This document shows, in pieces, positions 48,843-59,877 of a stretch of 64,000 nucleotides of DNA; position 1 is the first letter of the stretch, and each line of letters opens with the position of its first letter. The DNA is taken from assembly GCA_037044905.1 (NCBI GenBank), contig JBAOKB010000182.1, positions 587,267 through 651,266 of the forward strand. Direction: 5' to 3'. The DNA is from Hortaea werneckii. Its lineage: Eukaryota; Ascomycota; Dothideomycetes; Mycosphaerellales; Teratosphaeriaceae. A program made the translations under genes and the position numbers. The notes beneath the pieces are model-generated. The model had not been told where the DNA came from. It saw nothing but the letters and a program-made list of their open reading frames with translations, and searched no databases.

Positions 48843-51694
48843 AGCGGCTCTTTTGGCACGTCTCAGCGCGGGGAACAGCTTTTAGCTGAATCGGAACCTC
48901 TTCTCAAGAAGTCATTCGCAGAAGTCCCACGTAGAAGGTAGAGCGTTTCCCAGGCCTCACTGGCTATGGTATTCGGTGAACCGGGTCTTGAAGGTTTAAG
49001 GCACGACACAGCTATACAGCACTTTGTGTTCTTGTTACACATGCCAGCAAGAAAGAAATTAGTGACTTATCCGAAGTTGACGATTGGCTGGAGATGAACA
49101 GCCTTTGAGTCATGGCTCCAATCGCTGTTTTATAAGACTTGTTCATCATCGATGGACAAGGTTGGTGTAGCTGGTTGATGCATGTGCCTTAGGTGCCCAA
49201 CAGGCATAGGACCGTCGGCTGTCGCTAATACAGCGGCTTAAGAACCTGTAGGTCGTCATGAACTGCCAACGCATGCGCGCGGCTCTCTGTTGGGCACCAG
49301 TCGGCGAGGTAGGCCGTCTCGTGATGCTGAATTGCAGGAGTTGGCACCGCGTGCATGCAAAGGTAGCTCCGTCTCACGCCATACTTATCCAGCATCTGCC
49401 CAAAGCTGAAATCCACTGAATCCATCATCTTAGCTTCGAACTGGTAAAGTAATATTAAGAATTCTCTTGACTTGGTCGGAAAGCTCTTGACATGGGCAAG
49501 ATTTACCGCCCCCAGAAGGCCAGGTCCAAAAGCTTCATCATTTGTAGCAGCCTTCTGGTAGCTCGGCGTTGCCGTCCATTCATATGCAGGGCAAGCAGCT
49601 TGTATTCATCTTTGTAGCCCAAGTCGTAACCGTCAAGATCCTCGTGATAGGTCAAGGTCTGACTAGTGCGCCTCCTGTTTTGGGCCGTATGAGCCCATGA
49701 AGGTTTCAATATGACGAGCTGTTTGCAGAGGAGTGCGCGTTCGTCCCCATGGAGTGGGCGGAGTACGCTTCGTCGCTTCAATCAGGACGCAAGCTCAACA
49801 TGTGCCATTGGTCCGCTTGCCCGACCAATTGGGCACTTACGGACAGCATGCAGGTCTCCGTTGGCTTTGCATATCGCCCATAAGCTGCGGAGTTGGCGAT
49901 CTTGTTGTTGTGGTCTCAGTACAGAATGAAAGTGATGATGAGCAGGAACAGCATGTGTGGACGGAAGCCGACTTTTATAGAAGTCTAAGCCCCATCCGCC
50001 TGACTGCGTCTTGTCGAACGCATGCTGCGGCCCGCTATTAGCACACCTAGCTTCAGTACCGCCCTTCCGACCTTGATCTCTAGTACCTGGTTGTTTCGCT
50101 GCTTTCTTCAAGATAGAGCGAATGGCAAAGTCTTGGAGCAATTGCCTGGCTGCATTGGCGCAGCGTCGGGGAACCCTTCCGGCGTCAATGATAGGTCCCG
50201 GCTTGAGAGTGTCTCTCCATTAGGCTATGAAAAGACTGTGCAAAGTAAGCACCAGCGTGGCAAAATCGACCCGGATCCAATTTTGGCGGTCTTGCAGACA
50301 ATCTTCAATTCTGCAGAATCTCGACCATGCACGTGCTGTACGACCAATGACCACTCGATTGTCGCTTGTTTCGAGGACATCACAGAGGGCCCGAGACCAG
50401 GCACTCGAACGCTCAGCCAGTAATGTTTATTGCTGAAATCCTCCCGCACAGGAATATGCCGCCAGCAAGCCAAGTTAATTGAAGACGCAATTGACATTCA
50501 ATCAGAAAGCACAATGATCCCTCAGCACTGTACGTGCAGCCCTTTCGATGCGGATGGTCTTGCTCAAATAGCTACAGCGGTCAGTGAGACCGGCTTATGC
50601 GTTCGTGACTATCTGAAGGTAACCTCCCTGCAACACATTTAGCAGGTTTCCATTGGCCAGCTGCGCCAAAATCCTTGAGATGTCGAGGACCCGGTGACTA
50701 TTAAGCGTTCTGCGCAACCTCGCTTTAACAGAACGGGCGAATCAGGTCCAGACCTTCGGGGAGTCGGACATCCATCGATTTCAGTGTAATCTAGGGTGGA
50801 GAGGACGACACCAAACATAAGGCGGGTTGGGGAGGCGCAGACTTCGCTCCAGTTGTGCAGATTTCACACAGGTCTTACCCTGGCGTAAAGACTTGTGTGT
50901 CGTAATCTTTATGAAGTGCATCCGATGCAAAATGGATTAACAACCTACCGACCCCCATTCCAACCACCGGCTGGATGAACGAGCTTCTGGAGCAGCTGCA
51001 TGCCATATTTTTGCGCGACAATACTAAATGCAAACCGCGTTGGAAACATTTAGGCATTTGCGATTGCTGTAGTCAATGACACTAGGAGGTAGTATGTCAA
51101 CGTATGGAATGGGTGCAGCAATGAGCCATTTCTCGGACGTGGAAGCAAGACCGCGCTTGCGAGCACCACCTCTCCTGTGCGGCGAGGAACTGAGACCAGT
51201 GATGTAGCTTTTCCTTCTGCCTCTTAGAGATGGTCGGGAAGGGCTCGACAAGGCGAGAAGCAATGCTGCCAGTGGTTGTTGACGCTGTTCACCTTCGGGT
51301 GATTTCCCCATCGAGGTGATGGTCCTTATGCCTTGTGCAAACATCGTTGTCCATTGTGTGGTTTAAAATTAGTCGCATCAGCATGTGAGGTGGCCTATAA
51401 GCTGGTGCGCAGGCCTTGTAACTCTGTGTAGATGCTATCAGATGTACTGATTTCACCTAGGTGCCTAGGCGCTGGAGTATCCAAAACATCCATCCATGGA
51501 TGTGTTCTGGGAAAACAGTCAGGTCTCAGGCAACAATTCGGACGGTAAGTTCCCGAGTTGGTAAATTTAGGGGTAGTGTCTAAAAGCGCCAAGAGCCTAA
51601 AGAGGAAATCCGCTGTTCGTTTTCTTACGCCTTGCCACTCCCAAAAATTTCCATCTTGCGCGCAGTCACCTCGCTTGCAGCAACATATGCGAAG
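48843..51694. other. 2.8-kb gene-poor region containing a gene relic
   Basis: Only short ORFs, apart from the frameshifted relic at 49225-49781 listed separately. The 50.0-51.6 kb part holds overlapping 60-130 codon ORFs on both strands with no family signature. The last part is the promoter of NOB1. Confidence 0.4.
49225..49781 (-). pseudogene. Frameshifted remnant of an unknown fungal protein family
   Basis: Two minus-strand frames join into one family-like protein if a single frameshift is allowed. Upstream frame: ...HEDLDGYDLGYKDEYKLLALHMN..., MMKLLDLAFWG, then TAA at 49505-49503. Downstream frame: AVNLAHVKSFPTKSREFLILLYQFEAK, continuing MDSVDFSFGQMLDKYGVRR, with LHHETAYLADW-like HHETAYLADWCPTESRAHALAVHD before the stop at 49225. 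The break falls at a run of five G (49509-49513, minus sense), where one missing base would restore continuity. The upstream frame has no ATG in good position (it opens just after a TGA), so the 5' end is also lost. I do not recognise a named domain. A sequencing error in the G run is the alternative explanation for the shift, but not for the missing start. Confidence 0.55.
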
Positions 51695-53020
51695 ATGAGC
51701 GACCAAAAGGCGGTGCACACGTTGGTGCTAGACACCGGTGCTATCATCAAGAATGAACCCACCGTTTCGACTTTGCTAGGACACGCCGAGGCACTGATAA
51801 CTGTGCCCGCGATCATCTCAGAAATTCGGGATGCAACTACAAGATCACGAGTAGAGACCACTTTGCTGCCTTTCTTAACGTTGCGGTCACCGAATCCCAC
51901 AAGTATTAAGTTCGTGACCGATTTTGCACGCAAGACCGGAGATTTGCAAGTCCTGAGCAAGCCTGACATCCAAATTATTGCTTTGACCTATGAGCTTGAA
52001 TGCGAGCGTAATGGAGGTGACTGGAGACTGAGAAATTCTCCTGGCCAAAAGCGCGTGAATGGCTCGCCTCCTGGAAAGTCAAACAACACAGATGAGAAAC
52101 CATCTTCCGAAGAGACTCCAGAAGCGCAAGATCCAGCTGAAGCAGAAAAGGCACCGGACAATGCCCACAGTGAGATTCCTCAGTCGACAATCGCCCAGCC
52201 GACCGAGGTAGTGTCGGAAGCCAAGAATGACGGACAGGCTACCGAACAGGAAAATCGCGACACACAAGATGAAGCTCAAATGAGCGAGGCCTTAGCAAAG
52301 ACCGATTTAAGCAGCTCAAATGCCGAAGACAGCAAAGAACCTCAATCCAAAGTCGACTCTGCCCTGAACAGTCAAGGGGGCAGCGGCTCAGACGACGAAG
52401 GCTGGATCACACCTTCAAACCTGAAGAAGAAACAGGCCAAGGATGCTGGTGCAGCTGCATCCGCCGCTTCAGAGCCGAAAACGATGCAAGTCGGCGTCCT
52501 GACTTCCGATTTTGCAATGCAAAACGTGATCTTGCAGATCAACTTGAATTTGCTTTCTCCCTCACTGAACAGGGTCAAGCATCTCAAAACCTTCGTTCTG
52601 AGGTGTCACGCTTGCTTCCAGGTCACTAAGGAGATGGGCAAGCAATTCTGTCCCAAGTGCGGACAGCCTACTCTGACTAGAGTGTCATGTTCGACAGACT
52701 CGAACGGCGGGTTCAAGCTGCATCTCAAGAAGAATATGCAGTGGAATACGAGAGGTGACAGGTACAGCATTCCGAAACCTGTGCACGGATCGACGAACGG
52801 AAGACTTGTTGGCGGCGGCAAGGGTGGTTGGGGCAATGATCTTATTCTGGCGGAAGATCAGAAAGAGTACCAGAGGGCAGCAAACGCAGAGAAGCGGCAG
52901 AAAGAGAGAAGTCTAATGGATGAGGATTATTTGCCGGGCATCTTGACTGGGGACAGAGGTCGGACTGGCGGCCGTATCAAGGTTGGCGCTGGTAGGAATG
53001 TGAATGCGAGAAAGCGGTAA
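51695..53020 (+). CDS. NOB1: 20S pre-rRNA D-site endonuclease Nob1
   Basis: I choose ATG 51695 (441 residues), giving MSDQKAVHTLVLDTGAIIKN; the longer frame upstream starts only with a non-ATG codon. The PIN domain spans about residues 8-125 with the catalytic Asp in VLDTGAII, then TVPAIISEIRD and SKPDIQIIALTYELE. A long acidic, disordered middle region follows, and DDEGWITPSNL introduces the C-terminal part. The zinc ribbon has CHAC (304-307) and CPKC (319-322), followed by KNMQWNTRGDRYSIPKP and the conserved GGWGNDLILAEDQ and basic tail. Nob1 cleaves 20S pre-rRNA at site D to form mature 18S rRNA on late 40S particles, in the cytoplasm after nuclear assembly. Together with NOP10 nearby it belongs to ribosome production. 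Confidence 0.95.
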   Translation: MSDQKAVHTLVLDTGAIIKNEPTVSTLLGHAEALITVPAIISEIRDATTRSRVETTLLPFLTLRSPNPTSIKFVTDFARKTGDLQVLSKPDIQIIALTYELECERNGGDWRLRNSPGQKRVNGSPPGKSNNTDEKPSSEETPEAQDPAEAEKAPDNAHSEIPQSTIAQPTEVVSEAKNDGQATEQENRDTQDEAQMSEALAKTDLSSSNAEDSKEPQSKVDSALNSQGGSGSDDEGWITPSNLKKKQAKDAGAAASAASEPKTMQVGVLTSDFAMQNVILQINLNLLSPSLNRVKHLKTFVLRCHACFQVTKEMGKQFCPKCGQPTLTRVSCSTDSNGGFKLHLKKNMQWNTRGDRYSIPKPVHGSTNGRLVGGGKGGWGNDLILAEDQKEYQRAANAEKRQKERSLMDEDYLPGILTGDRGRTGGRIKVGAGRNVNARKR

Positions 53021-54047
53021 GGGCCATGTGTGGAAGAAAGAGGGGAATGGAAAAGCGTCTTTCAATCAAGAAAAAACAAACTCGAAAGCGTTTTCAGCCC
53101 TCTCGACCGCGCGCAAGCGTCCAACTGCCAACCCAGATGAATATCACCAATAGTCACGGGCGAACATTACAAAGGTCACGCCATCTTGCGCCCAGACGTC
53201 AGGACTTGTGTCTCTAAGGCTGGCACAAGTAGCTTCAGACGTCTCGCCCACAGACTACCCAGCATTGAACCGATATCGCTCACCCTAAAACCCCCATCTG
53301 CCACCTCTAGCATGGCAGGATGACTGTTCGAATTTGAATAGTGCCTCAGCTCGGATTGTGGAATGTTCGTGGCGTGCTGCCTTTTGGCGTACTTGGAACG
53401 TCCCAAAGTATGCCACAGCACTATTCGGTTCTCATACCAATGAATTCCTCACGGCAACGCCCGGCTCTGCCGCAACCGGATGACGCGTCTGCAAGATCAC
53501 GACTGGAGTCACGTAAAGAAGCTGGACGACGTTGGCAAACGCGATGCATTACGCAGTACTCGAGGCGGTGAAAGAATCTGGATGTCTTGAAGTACAGCAT
53601 ATGCTGTATTCTGCGAAACAGGTTGAAAGCTGCCCAATATTATTGCATTTGACGGCTGTAGCTAGCACCGTATATCGATTGCGCTATTAAATGGCGTGTC
53701 TTGACTTTGTCATCTTGTCACTTTTGTATCGAGAAGATCTCATTAATCTTCGTAGCACTTTTTCTTTTTTTTTTTTTTTTTTGCTTTGTGCTAGCAACCT
53801 ATCAGCATAGATCTGGGCGGATGGGCAAGAAGCAGTGGTGTAAAGGTGAAGGGAGAACATGTGCTAAGCGCCGCGATGTGCGGAAGCGGTTCCGCCTCGT
53901 CCCGAAAAAGGAAACCTCTAAACAACAGCAACCGCAAACAACAACTCCACCTCATGTTCTTTCCAACCACGCGCAACATTGTGACGTGATTACCGAGTCT
54001 TGCATGGTATACAGAACGTGCGTGGATCGAGAAAGACCATTACTATC
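53021..54047. other. Intergenic region, nothing recognised
   Basis: 3' flank of NOB1 and promoter of the SnaD-like gene. Contains a T17-like tract near 53767-53782. Short ORFs only. Confidence 0.4.
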
Positions 54048-56195
54048 ATGCAGTCAAGTCCACCTCAACGCGCATACTCGCGCCCATCTTCGCGTGCCGA
54101 ATCAGACTACGAGCTCGACCTCGACGCATTAGGAATTAATGACAGCAATGCCTCCTCACCAGTCAAACCACACATCGACCGACTTCGCAGCGAAGATATC
54201 GAGGGTCCAAGTGACTTCACGCTGAACATGGAGAAGTGGATGCGCGGCGGCGGGTCGTCTTTCAGCCGCGGAACCGTGAGAAGCCTAGGCGCAAAGAGCG
54301 GGAGGGGTGTGCTGCAGACCTTGAAGGAGAACGATGTAAATGCGCGAAACAGTCAACATAGCACAGGCGATAGGCAGCATTTGGAGATCCCACGTTCGCC
54401 CGATCGTAAGACGCAGCATGGGGAGGAAATGAGTCGCCATACCCCGAGCGACAGCCCGCCGAAAGAGAGCGTCTGGGACATACAGCCGTCAGAGCACGGC
54501 GAGGAAGATGGCACCGGAGATGAAGAGCATGTCACTTCAGATTGGAACCCGTATGCCTCAGCCACGCCGGCTCCGCTCCAGCCTCAGAACAACCACAACG
54601 TGTTTCTGCAACCTACCGTAGAAGACTATCACAGCGAACTCACACCACAACGCCCGACTTCAAATTCCCAGCACCAATTCGTACAGAGTACGACGCCTGC
54701 CACTCAGAGGACAGGATCTCGTTCGCCTGATCAGGCTCAGTCGGACGCTGGAATGGAACCATCCCCTTCGAAAATGAGCAAGTCGTCCACACCTGGTCGC
54801 CCATCAAGCCCAACTCTGTCGCCAGTGCGTTCACCTATCATTCAGCGCTCTATGTCGGCTCGTCGAGCCTCATCGTACCTCCAAGCAGGGCCTTCGGCGC
54901 GCGAGCCGGAGCTCGTTCGCCAACTGAGAGATGTCCAAATCAAGTGCAACCAGCTGAGCCACCTCAATGAGGCGTTGAAGCAAGCCCTCAACGATGAGCA
55001 GCGCCTTCGTCAAAATGAGAAGGCACTGCACGAGCAGCAGGTCAGCTACTACGAGAGGAGAGAAAAGGACTTAGAGAGCTTCAGGGACGAAGCACAAAGG
55101 AGAGCGGACGACTTCAGAGAGGAGTTTGTGGAGCAGAAGGCGAGACTACGGCAGAGCGAAGAGAAGCTTGAGGTGGCTGGAAGAGAAGCCCAAGAAGTGC
55201 AGAAGCGACACGAGAACGAGATTGAGAAGCTTAAAGACGATGCTGTGCGATCAAAGCAGGACCGTGAGGAACACAACATACCGAAGCATGAGCTTGATTC
55301 GGAGAAAGAGGCCAGAAGACGTGCTGAAATAAATCTCGAGATGCGCCAACAGGAGCTCGACATGATCAAGTCACAAACAGATTCCAAACAAAATGGCTTT
55401 GGGGATATTCAGAGACTGCAGAGCGAGCTGCAACAAACACAGCAGACGTCCGCAACGACTATTGCGAATCTTGAGAGTCAACTCAAGACCGCATGCGCTG
55501 AAGCATCCAATCTTCAATCTGCCAAATCAGCAACCGAAGGCATCGTGGCAACGCTACGCGCAGAGGTGGATGAGCTACGCATGTCACGCGATGCTGAGAC
55601 GCTTCGCATCTCGTCTGAGAATGACAGAGCTGTAGAACTTGCCGATAGTCTGCGAGACCAGATCGCAGAATTGCAGAAACAGCTTAGGAACGAGCGCAAT
55701 GCCCGTGACGATGATCTCGCCAGAGCTCGCAAGAAGGACGAGGCAATGGTCAACGAATTGCAGAAGGAGCGAGACGGACTACGAGACGAAATGGAGGCAA
55801 GCCAGTCCCGTCTCAACGATGCCATAGTCGAGCGGGACAGCGCGCAAGATAATCTCACCGCTGCTGAAGAGCATCACAACACCGTCAAGGAGTCTCTCCA
55901 ATCTGATGTGGACGCTCTCCAAGACGAAGTTAATGAGCTCAAGGCCAAGATGAGCGAAGTCGACGAGGTGAACAAAGCTCTTGATGCTCAGCTCACAGCC
56001 AAGTTCAAGGACCGTGAGGCCTACTGGCGGAATAAGGTCCAACGGCTAGAGCATGAGAGGTTGACCATGAGCAAGGCCCTCTTGCATCAGTGGGGTCGGG
56101 AGGAAGTAGGTGTGGACAGGCCACAAGCCTATCGCTACAAGTTCATGAACCAGAGCTCGCCTATCAGAGCTGGCGTTGAGGAGGGGACCGCTTAA
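54048..56195 (+). CDS. Spindle pole body-associated coiled-coil protein (SnaD/Cut12-like)
   Basis: Start at ATG 54048 (715 residues, MQSSPPQRAYSRPSSRAESD); the frame is open further upstream only from a non-ATG codon. The N-terminal part has DYELDLDALGINDSNASSPVKP and the segment GPSDFTLNMEKWMRGGGSSF, which I associate with the Cut12/SnaD group. Residues ~285-690 are an almost continuous coiled coil (ELVRQLRDVQIKCNQLSHLNEAL... heptads). The C-terminal FKDREAYWRNKVQRLEHERL, ending HQWGREEVG, is a conserved end motif of the group. In Aspergillus SnaD, and Cut12 in fission yeast, are needed for spindle pole function and mitotic entry. The assignment is by motif resemblance rather than catalytic residues. 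Confidence 0.75.
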   Translation: MQSSPPQRAYSRPSSRAESDYELDLDALGINDSNASSPVKPHIDRLRSEDIEGPSDFTLNMEKWMRGGGSSFSRGTVRSLGAKSGRGVLQTLKENDVNARNSQHSTGDRQHLEIPRSPDRKTQHGEEMSRHTPSDSPPKESVWDIQPSEHGEEDGTGDEEHVTSDWNPYASATPAPLQPQNNHNVFLQPTVEDYHSELTPQRPTSNSQHQFVQSTTPATQRTGSRSPDQAQSDAGMEPSPSKMSKSSTPGRPSSPTLSPVRSPIIQRSMSARRASSYLQAGPSAREPELVRQLRDVQIKCNQLSHLNEALKQALNDEQRLRQNEKALHEQQVSYYERREKDLESFRDEAQRRADDFREEFVEQKARLRQSEEKLEVAGREAQEVQKRHENEIEKLKDDAVRSKQDREEHNIPKHELDSEKEARRRAEINLEMRQQELDMIKSQTDSKQNGFGDIQRLQSELQQTQQTSATTIANLESQLKTACAEASNLQSAKSATEGIVATLRAEVDELRMSRDAETLRISSENDRAVELADSLRDQIAELQKQLRNERNARDDDLARARKKDEAMVNELQKERDGLRDEMEASQSRLNDAIVERDSAQDNLTAAEEHHNTVKESLQSDVDALQDEVNELKAKMSEVDEVNKALDAQLTAKFKDREAYWRNKVQRLEHERLTMSKALLHQWGREEVGVDRPQAYRYKFMNQSSPIRAGVEEGTA

Positions 56196-56361
56196 TCGGT
56201 AGTCTGACCTCTGGAATGTTCGGGTTCGCTAGTTGTTTTGCAGTAACGCGCATGATAATGTCGTAACGTCATCTTTTCTCAGACTTGCCATCTCCTGGCT
56301 TTCCTTCCCTACACTCAAGTCCTAAGGTCCTGGTTTTAGAACCACAGAGCAGTCAAAACAC

Positions 56362-56769
56362 TTATAGCAATCCTTTTCTTGCAAGCTCGATCTTTCGTCC
56401 TGCCTCTCCTTGACTCCAGCCGCTCTTTGACGCGCAAATCATACTCCCGTCCCCTAGCTCGACCTTATCCTCGACGGCTGGGAACGCGCACGGACAGTGG
56501 TGTGGGAAGTGGACGCAGGATAGGGTGTGCGGGCAGAGGTACTTGTCGCAACGAGCTTCACTAAGGGTCAGACAGAGCGCTAGAAAGATGTGAACTTCTT
56601 ACTCACCATTCTCATATTGTGCTTGGTACCAGGAGCTGTCACTTGCAGCGTTCTGGGGTGGTTGCTGAGGCCCCCCGCCGCCTCCAAACATGTGCTCAAA
56701 GAACTGAAATTGCGCAGTCGCGGGTAAAACGAGGAAGAGCAAAGGCGTCAAGAGGCTGAGTAGATGCAT
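56362..56769 (-). CDS. LCL2: Long chronological lifespan protein 2 (Lcl2)
   Basis: Exons 56769-56607 and 56555-56362; 118 residues, not obvious without splicing. Signal peptide MHLLSLLTPLLFLVLPATAQ, then FQFFEHMFGGGGG and Gln/Pro-rich residues, SSWYQAQYENARCDKYLCP, and the invariant SCVHFPHHCPCAFPAVEDKV, with ELGDGSMICASK and ELARKGLL at the end. The six Cys of the family are present. Intron 56606-56556 (GTGAGT...GAAG) keeps the spacing typical of Lcl2; an alternative 42-nt intron (GTAAGA...TTAG) would also stay in frame and add three residues. Lcl2 is a small secreted/ER-associated protein whose yeast homologue affects ageing and ER-associated degradation genetically. Its start is 306 bp from NOP10, which is divergent. 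Confidence 0.9.
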
Positions 56770-57075
56770 CGCGACAGGTATTGTGATTTGATGTACCTTC
56801 TCTCAATGCTATGGATGTGTTGTCGGCAGCAGTGAGGTGTCCAATGGCTGGCCGGAGTAGCCTAAGGCATCCAATGCATGTCGCGGTCGCTCCCGGCGCA
56901 TGTGAAATCTTGGCTTTTCCGTCCATCTCCGCATTTTCTCTGCTGGAAGGCGTCTACTGCAATCTTCTGCTTAGCTAGCTACCGAGACCTCAGCAGCACT
57001 CGTCGCAACACCTCCGACTCGCACAACTACCTCTACCCTCGCAACAGGCACCGATACCGTCCAGCGACTCCAACC
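56770..57075. promoter_or_regulatory. Bidirectional promoter of LCL2 and NOP10
   Basis: A 306-bp gap between divergent start codons, the shortest divergent gap in the window. The NOP10-proximal part is rich in CAACA/ACCTC words. No TATA box evident. Confidence 0.6.
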
Positions 57076-57419
57076 ATGCATCTCATGTACACTCTCGGAC
57101 CGGATGGCAAGCGCCAGTACACGCTGAAGAAGATCGTTGACGGCGAGGTCACCAAGTCGGCGCACCCAGCTAGGTTCTCGCCCGATGACAAGTACTCGAG
57201 GTATGCATACACTGCGGGATGGCAATCGCGAAAACGGCGCGGGACTACTTTTTGGGCATGTCGCTGACCAGGTTTGCGTGTACAGGCACCGGGTTACGCT
57301 CAAGAAGCGCTACGGTCTGCTCATGATGCAGCAAAGTACGTCGAGAGAATTTTCAATGCAAAGAGCAGAGACGAGGTACTAACACTTTAGCAGAGGATAA
57401 GAAGGTGCTCGGCCAATAG
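57076..57419 (+). CDS. NOP10: H/ACA snoRNP subunit Nop10
   Basis: Three exons: 57076-57200, 57286-57335 and 57394-57419; 66 residues. The protein reads MHLMYTLGPDGKRQYTLKKI, then VDGEVTKSAHPARFSPDDKY, SRHRVTLKKRYGLL and MMQQKDKKVLGQ. The MHLMY...G.R.YTLKK...G..TKSAHPARFSPDDK.SR.R...K.R.G.L pattern is Nop10. Intron 1 (85 nt, GTATGC...TACAG) splits the SR/H codon junction; intron 2 (58 nt) has a perfect TACTAAC branch site. Nop10 binds Cbf5 in H/ACA particles that make pseudouridine in rRNA and snRNA, in the nucleolus. It converges with the hydrolase gene, 279 bases between stops. Confidence 0.97.
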
Positions 57420-57698
57420 ACCGGAACATCGGTCTAAGTACCAGTGATTGGGCATTAGCGAGGAGTCTGGCGTCCAAATGTTTTTTAATGGCTGAAAAGC
57501 CTACTTCACATATCTCGAGAACTCGATACCAATGCATTTCAACTGTTCGGCACCACGAATTGTTTGTCCACTACAAAGTTCGTGCCATACGGCTCCGCTC
57601 CTTCTTGTCATGTGTCCGAGCAGGCTTCACGGGTACTAAGTGTGCACTTCTTCATCTTTCTTGCTGCTGGGTCGGCGTGCGCACGTGAGTGCTCGCTT

Positions 57699-59100
57699 TT
57701 ACACAACAAGCTCATTCAACCAGTCGTACACCTTCATTGTCGAAGGCCCATCATGGCCTCTGAAAATATCAACAAGGGGCGTGTCATGCTGCCCTTTGCT
57801 ATCGACGAAAATCTCTACCTTGCCTCTGTTGTGGACCTGCGCGGAGATTGGGTTAGGGTGGCTTCAAAGAGCGAGTAATGAAACTGACAACATACCTTTA
57901 GCTTTTCGGCATACGCCTTGATATCATCAGCAAATAGCTCCACACCCCCAGCCAGGACTCTGACGCTCTGCACCGCTTCAGGCAGATTTTCCCAGAACTC
58001 CGGACTCGCAGACAGCGGCGTGTTGTACTCGTCCACTGATGCGTTTGACATGAACGCTTGCGACGCGTTCCCAAGTGCCGACCTGGACATGTAGTCCAAT
58101 GGTCTGTCTACATTCATTGAAGGCGAATCCTGTGCGAACGTCACCCAGGGCGACACAAGTATACCTGCTTTCAGTGGCCGAGACAATTTGACGGGATTGA
58201 CGGAGGGGTGCGGGTGGCAAAGATGAGCGAACAGGCCGCATGCGAGGTTGCCCTCTGCTGAATCTCCAATTACGATTATCTACGATAGTGAATCAGTGAT
58301 TGCTTGAACTTCCATCAGTGGGCTTGCTTACGTCTGAGGGAGATTTGCCGCAAGTGTTAGTGAGGTATTGGAGGCCGGCTGTCGCTTGGTGGAGCTGTTT
58401 TGGATATGCGCCGGATGGCGCTAGCTCTAGTATCGTTATCAGCTCAATCTTCCCTCAATTAACTGAGGACTGGGCTGTGATACCGTAGTGCAATACCATC
58501 ACTGCCATCTTTTCGTTATGCGCTCTCGCCTCATCTACCATTTTCTGCGCCCATTGGAAGTGCAGGGCCGAAGCCGGGTTGATGTAGCCGCCCCCTGCAT
58601 TTTTCCCTTAGCATCATAACGCAGACAGGCATAATCGTTTCAAAAAGTACCGTGGAGAAAGTAGACCACCGTCCTAGCATCCTTCGCGCCTATCCAACAC
58701 GATTTCGCCCCGTGTGCCAGCGAGACGACCTCAGGCGTGAAACCGGACTTGTTCGCAAATGCTATATACCCATCCGCAGTCGGTCTCGCAAGCAATCTAA
58801 CAACCACAGTCAGCAACATGATTCTGCATTCCGGCGAAGAAATCTCACTGTCGTTGCTTAATCGTTCCATAGTTGATGAAGCCCCACATCGTCCAAGTCT
58901 GGATCCATTCGCGATACGTCAGGACCTCTTTACGTGGACGCAACAACCCTGTTAGGGAGGCATAGACGACTGCGGTGGCTTTTACTTGGTGTTAGCGATC
59001 GTTTGTGTAGGTTTACATGTTTGGGTCCTTTACCGATTTTGGCAGCGGTCCCGGCGATGCCAATGTAGTCCCAAATTGAGAAGGATTCCTTGGACGACAT
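57699..59100 (-). CDS. Alpha/beta hydrolase, HSL-like (alpha/beta hydrolase-3)
   Basis: Seven exons: 59100-59034, 58978-58849, 58796-58651, 58594-58484, 58426-58332, 58279-57896 and 57836-57699; 356 residues. All six introns are 52-59 nt with GT..AG borders. The oxyanion motif HGGGYINPASALHF starts at residue 114, where an intron interrupts the Gly codons. VLHYELAPSGAYPKQLHQA follows; the nucleophile elbow is GDSAEG (Ser190; usually GDSAGG), the acid region LAGGVELFADD (~294-302) and the His in GQHD (328). The family hydrolyses short-chain esters, often in secondary metabolism or lipid/sterol ester breakdown. A short N-terminal hydrophobic segment (WDYIGIAGTAAKI) may be a membrane anchor. At the first acceptor, two AGs six bases apart both keep the frame. 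Confidence 0.85.
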
Positions 59101-59877
59101 TGTACTGCGCTTCAACGGGCTGGAACAACAGTATTTGATGCGGCGGATATCGTATATATGTTGCCTTCAAGTTTCCAAGCTTTCAAAAGCCGCTGATCAG
59201 GACCTCGGCGGACGTCGGCATACATGTGTGTATATCGGCCGTCTTCGGATGGTGGAGGAAAGCTGAAGTGCCGAAGCAACTGATGAGCTCGGCTTCGGCA
59301 AAGAATCGCTTCCAGCCTGAACAACTTTGAATTGAACGCGTTGTTTAATTGCCCAACAGAGTGCTGAAGCCGAGATTTCATGATTCAGAAGGAATGGATA
59401 GGTCAAGCTTCAAGCCATCAATGGACAAGGGATTCGATCTGAAGAAAAATTGAGTCAACCTTGAAGGCAGGGAAACACATCTTTTCGGCTGGTCTCTTGA
59501 AATGTCAAGAGAGTTGCAGATGGAGATGTACACGGCATGCTCATGTGTCGCTATATTTGCGTGTCCCGAAGCTTTGACTTGCGATGTCAAGTCGAAAGAC
59601 CTTTACAGACATCAGAAAAGGCCGTTAGGCCGTTAAAAAGGGAATAACAGGATACAACCGAGACTTACTCTGCACAACGCCTCTCATCATGCTTTTCAGA
59701 CGTCAGCACATGAATATCTCCGCATTGTAAGCGCTACACAATTACACTGCCGTACTCGACGCCGTTCCAGCATGGTATCACACAAACGGGCCCAAACACC
59801 CGGTCAAGATCCTCCCTTCTAACGCCAGCCCATGCAATCATCGTTCCACATCACCCTCTCGTTCCGACATTCACAGC
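59101..59877. other. Intergenic region, nothing recognised
   Basis: Promoter of the hydrolase gene (59101 onward) and 3' flank of MCM5. Overlapping ORFs below 90 codons, no features. Confidence 0.4.
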
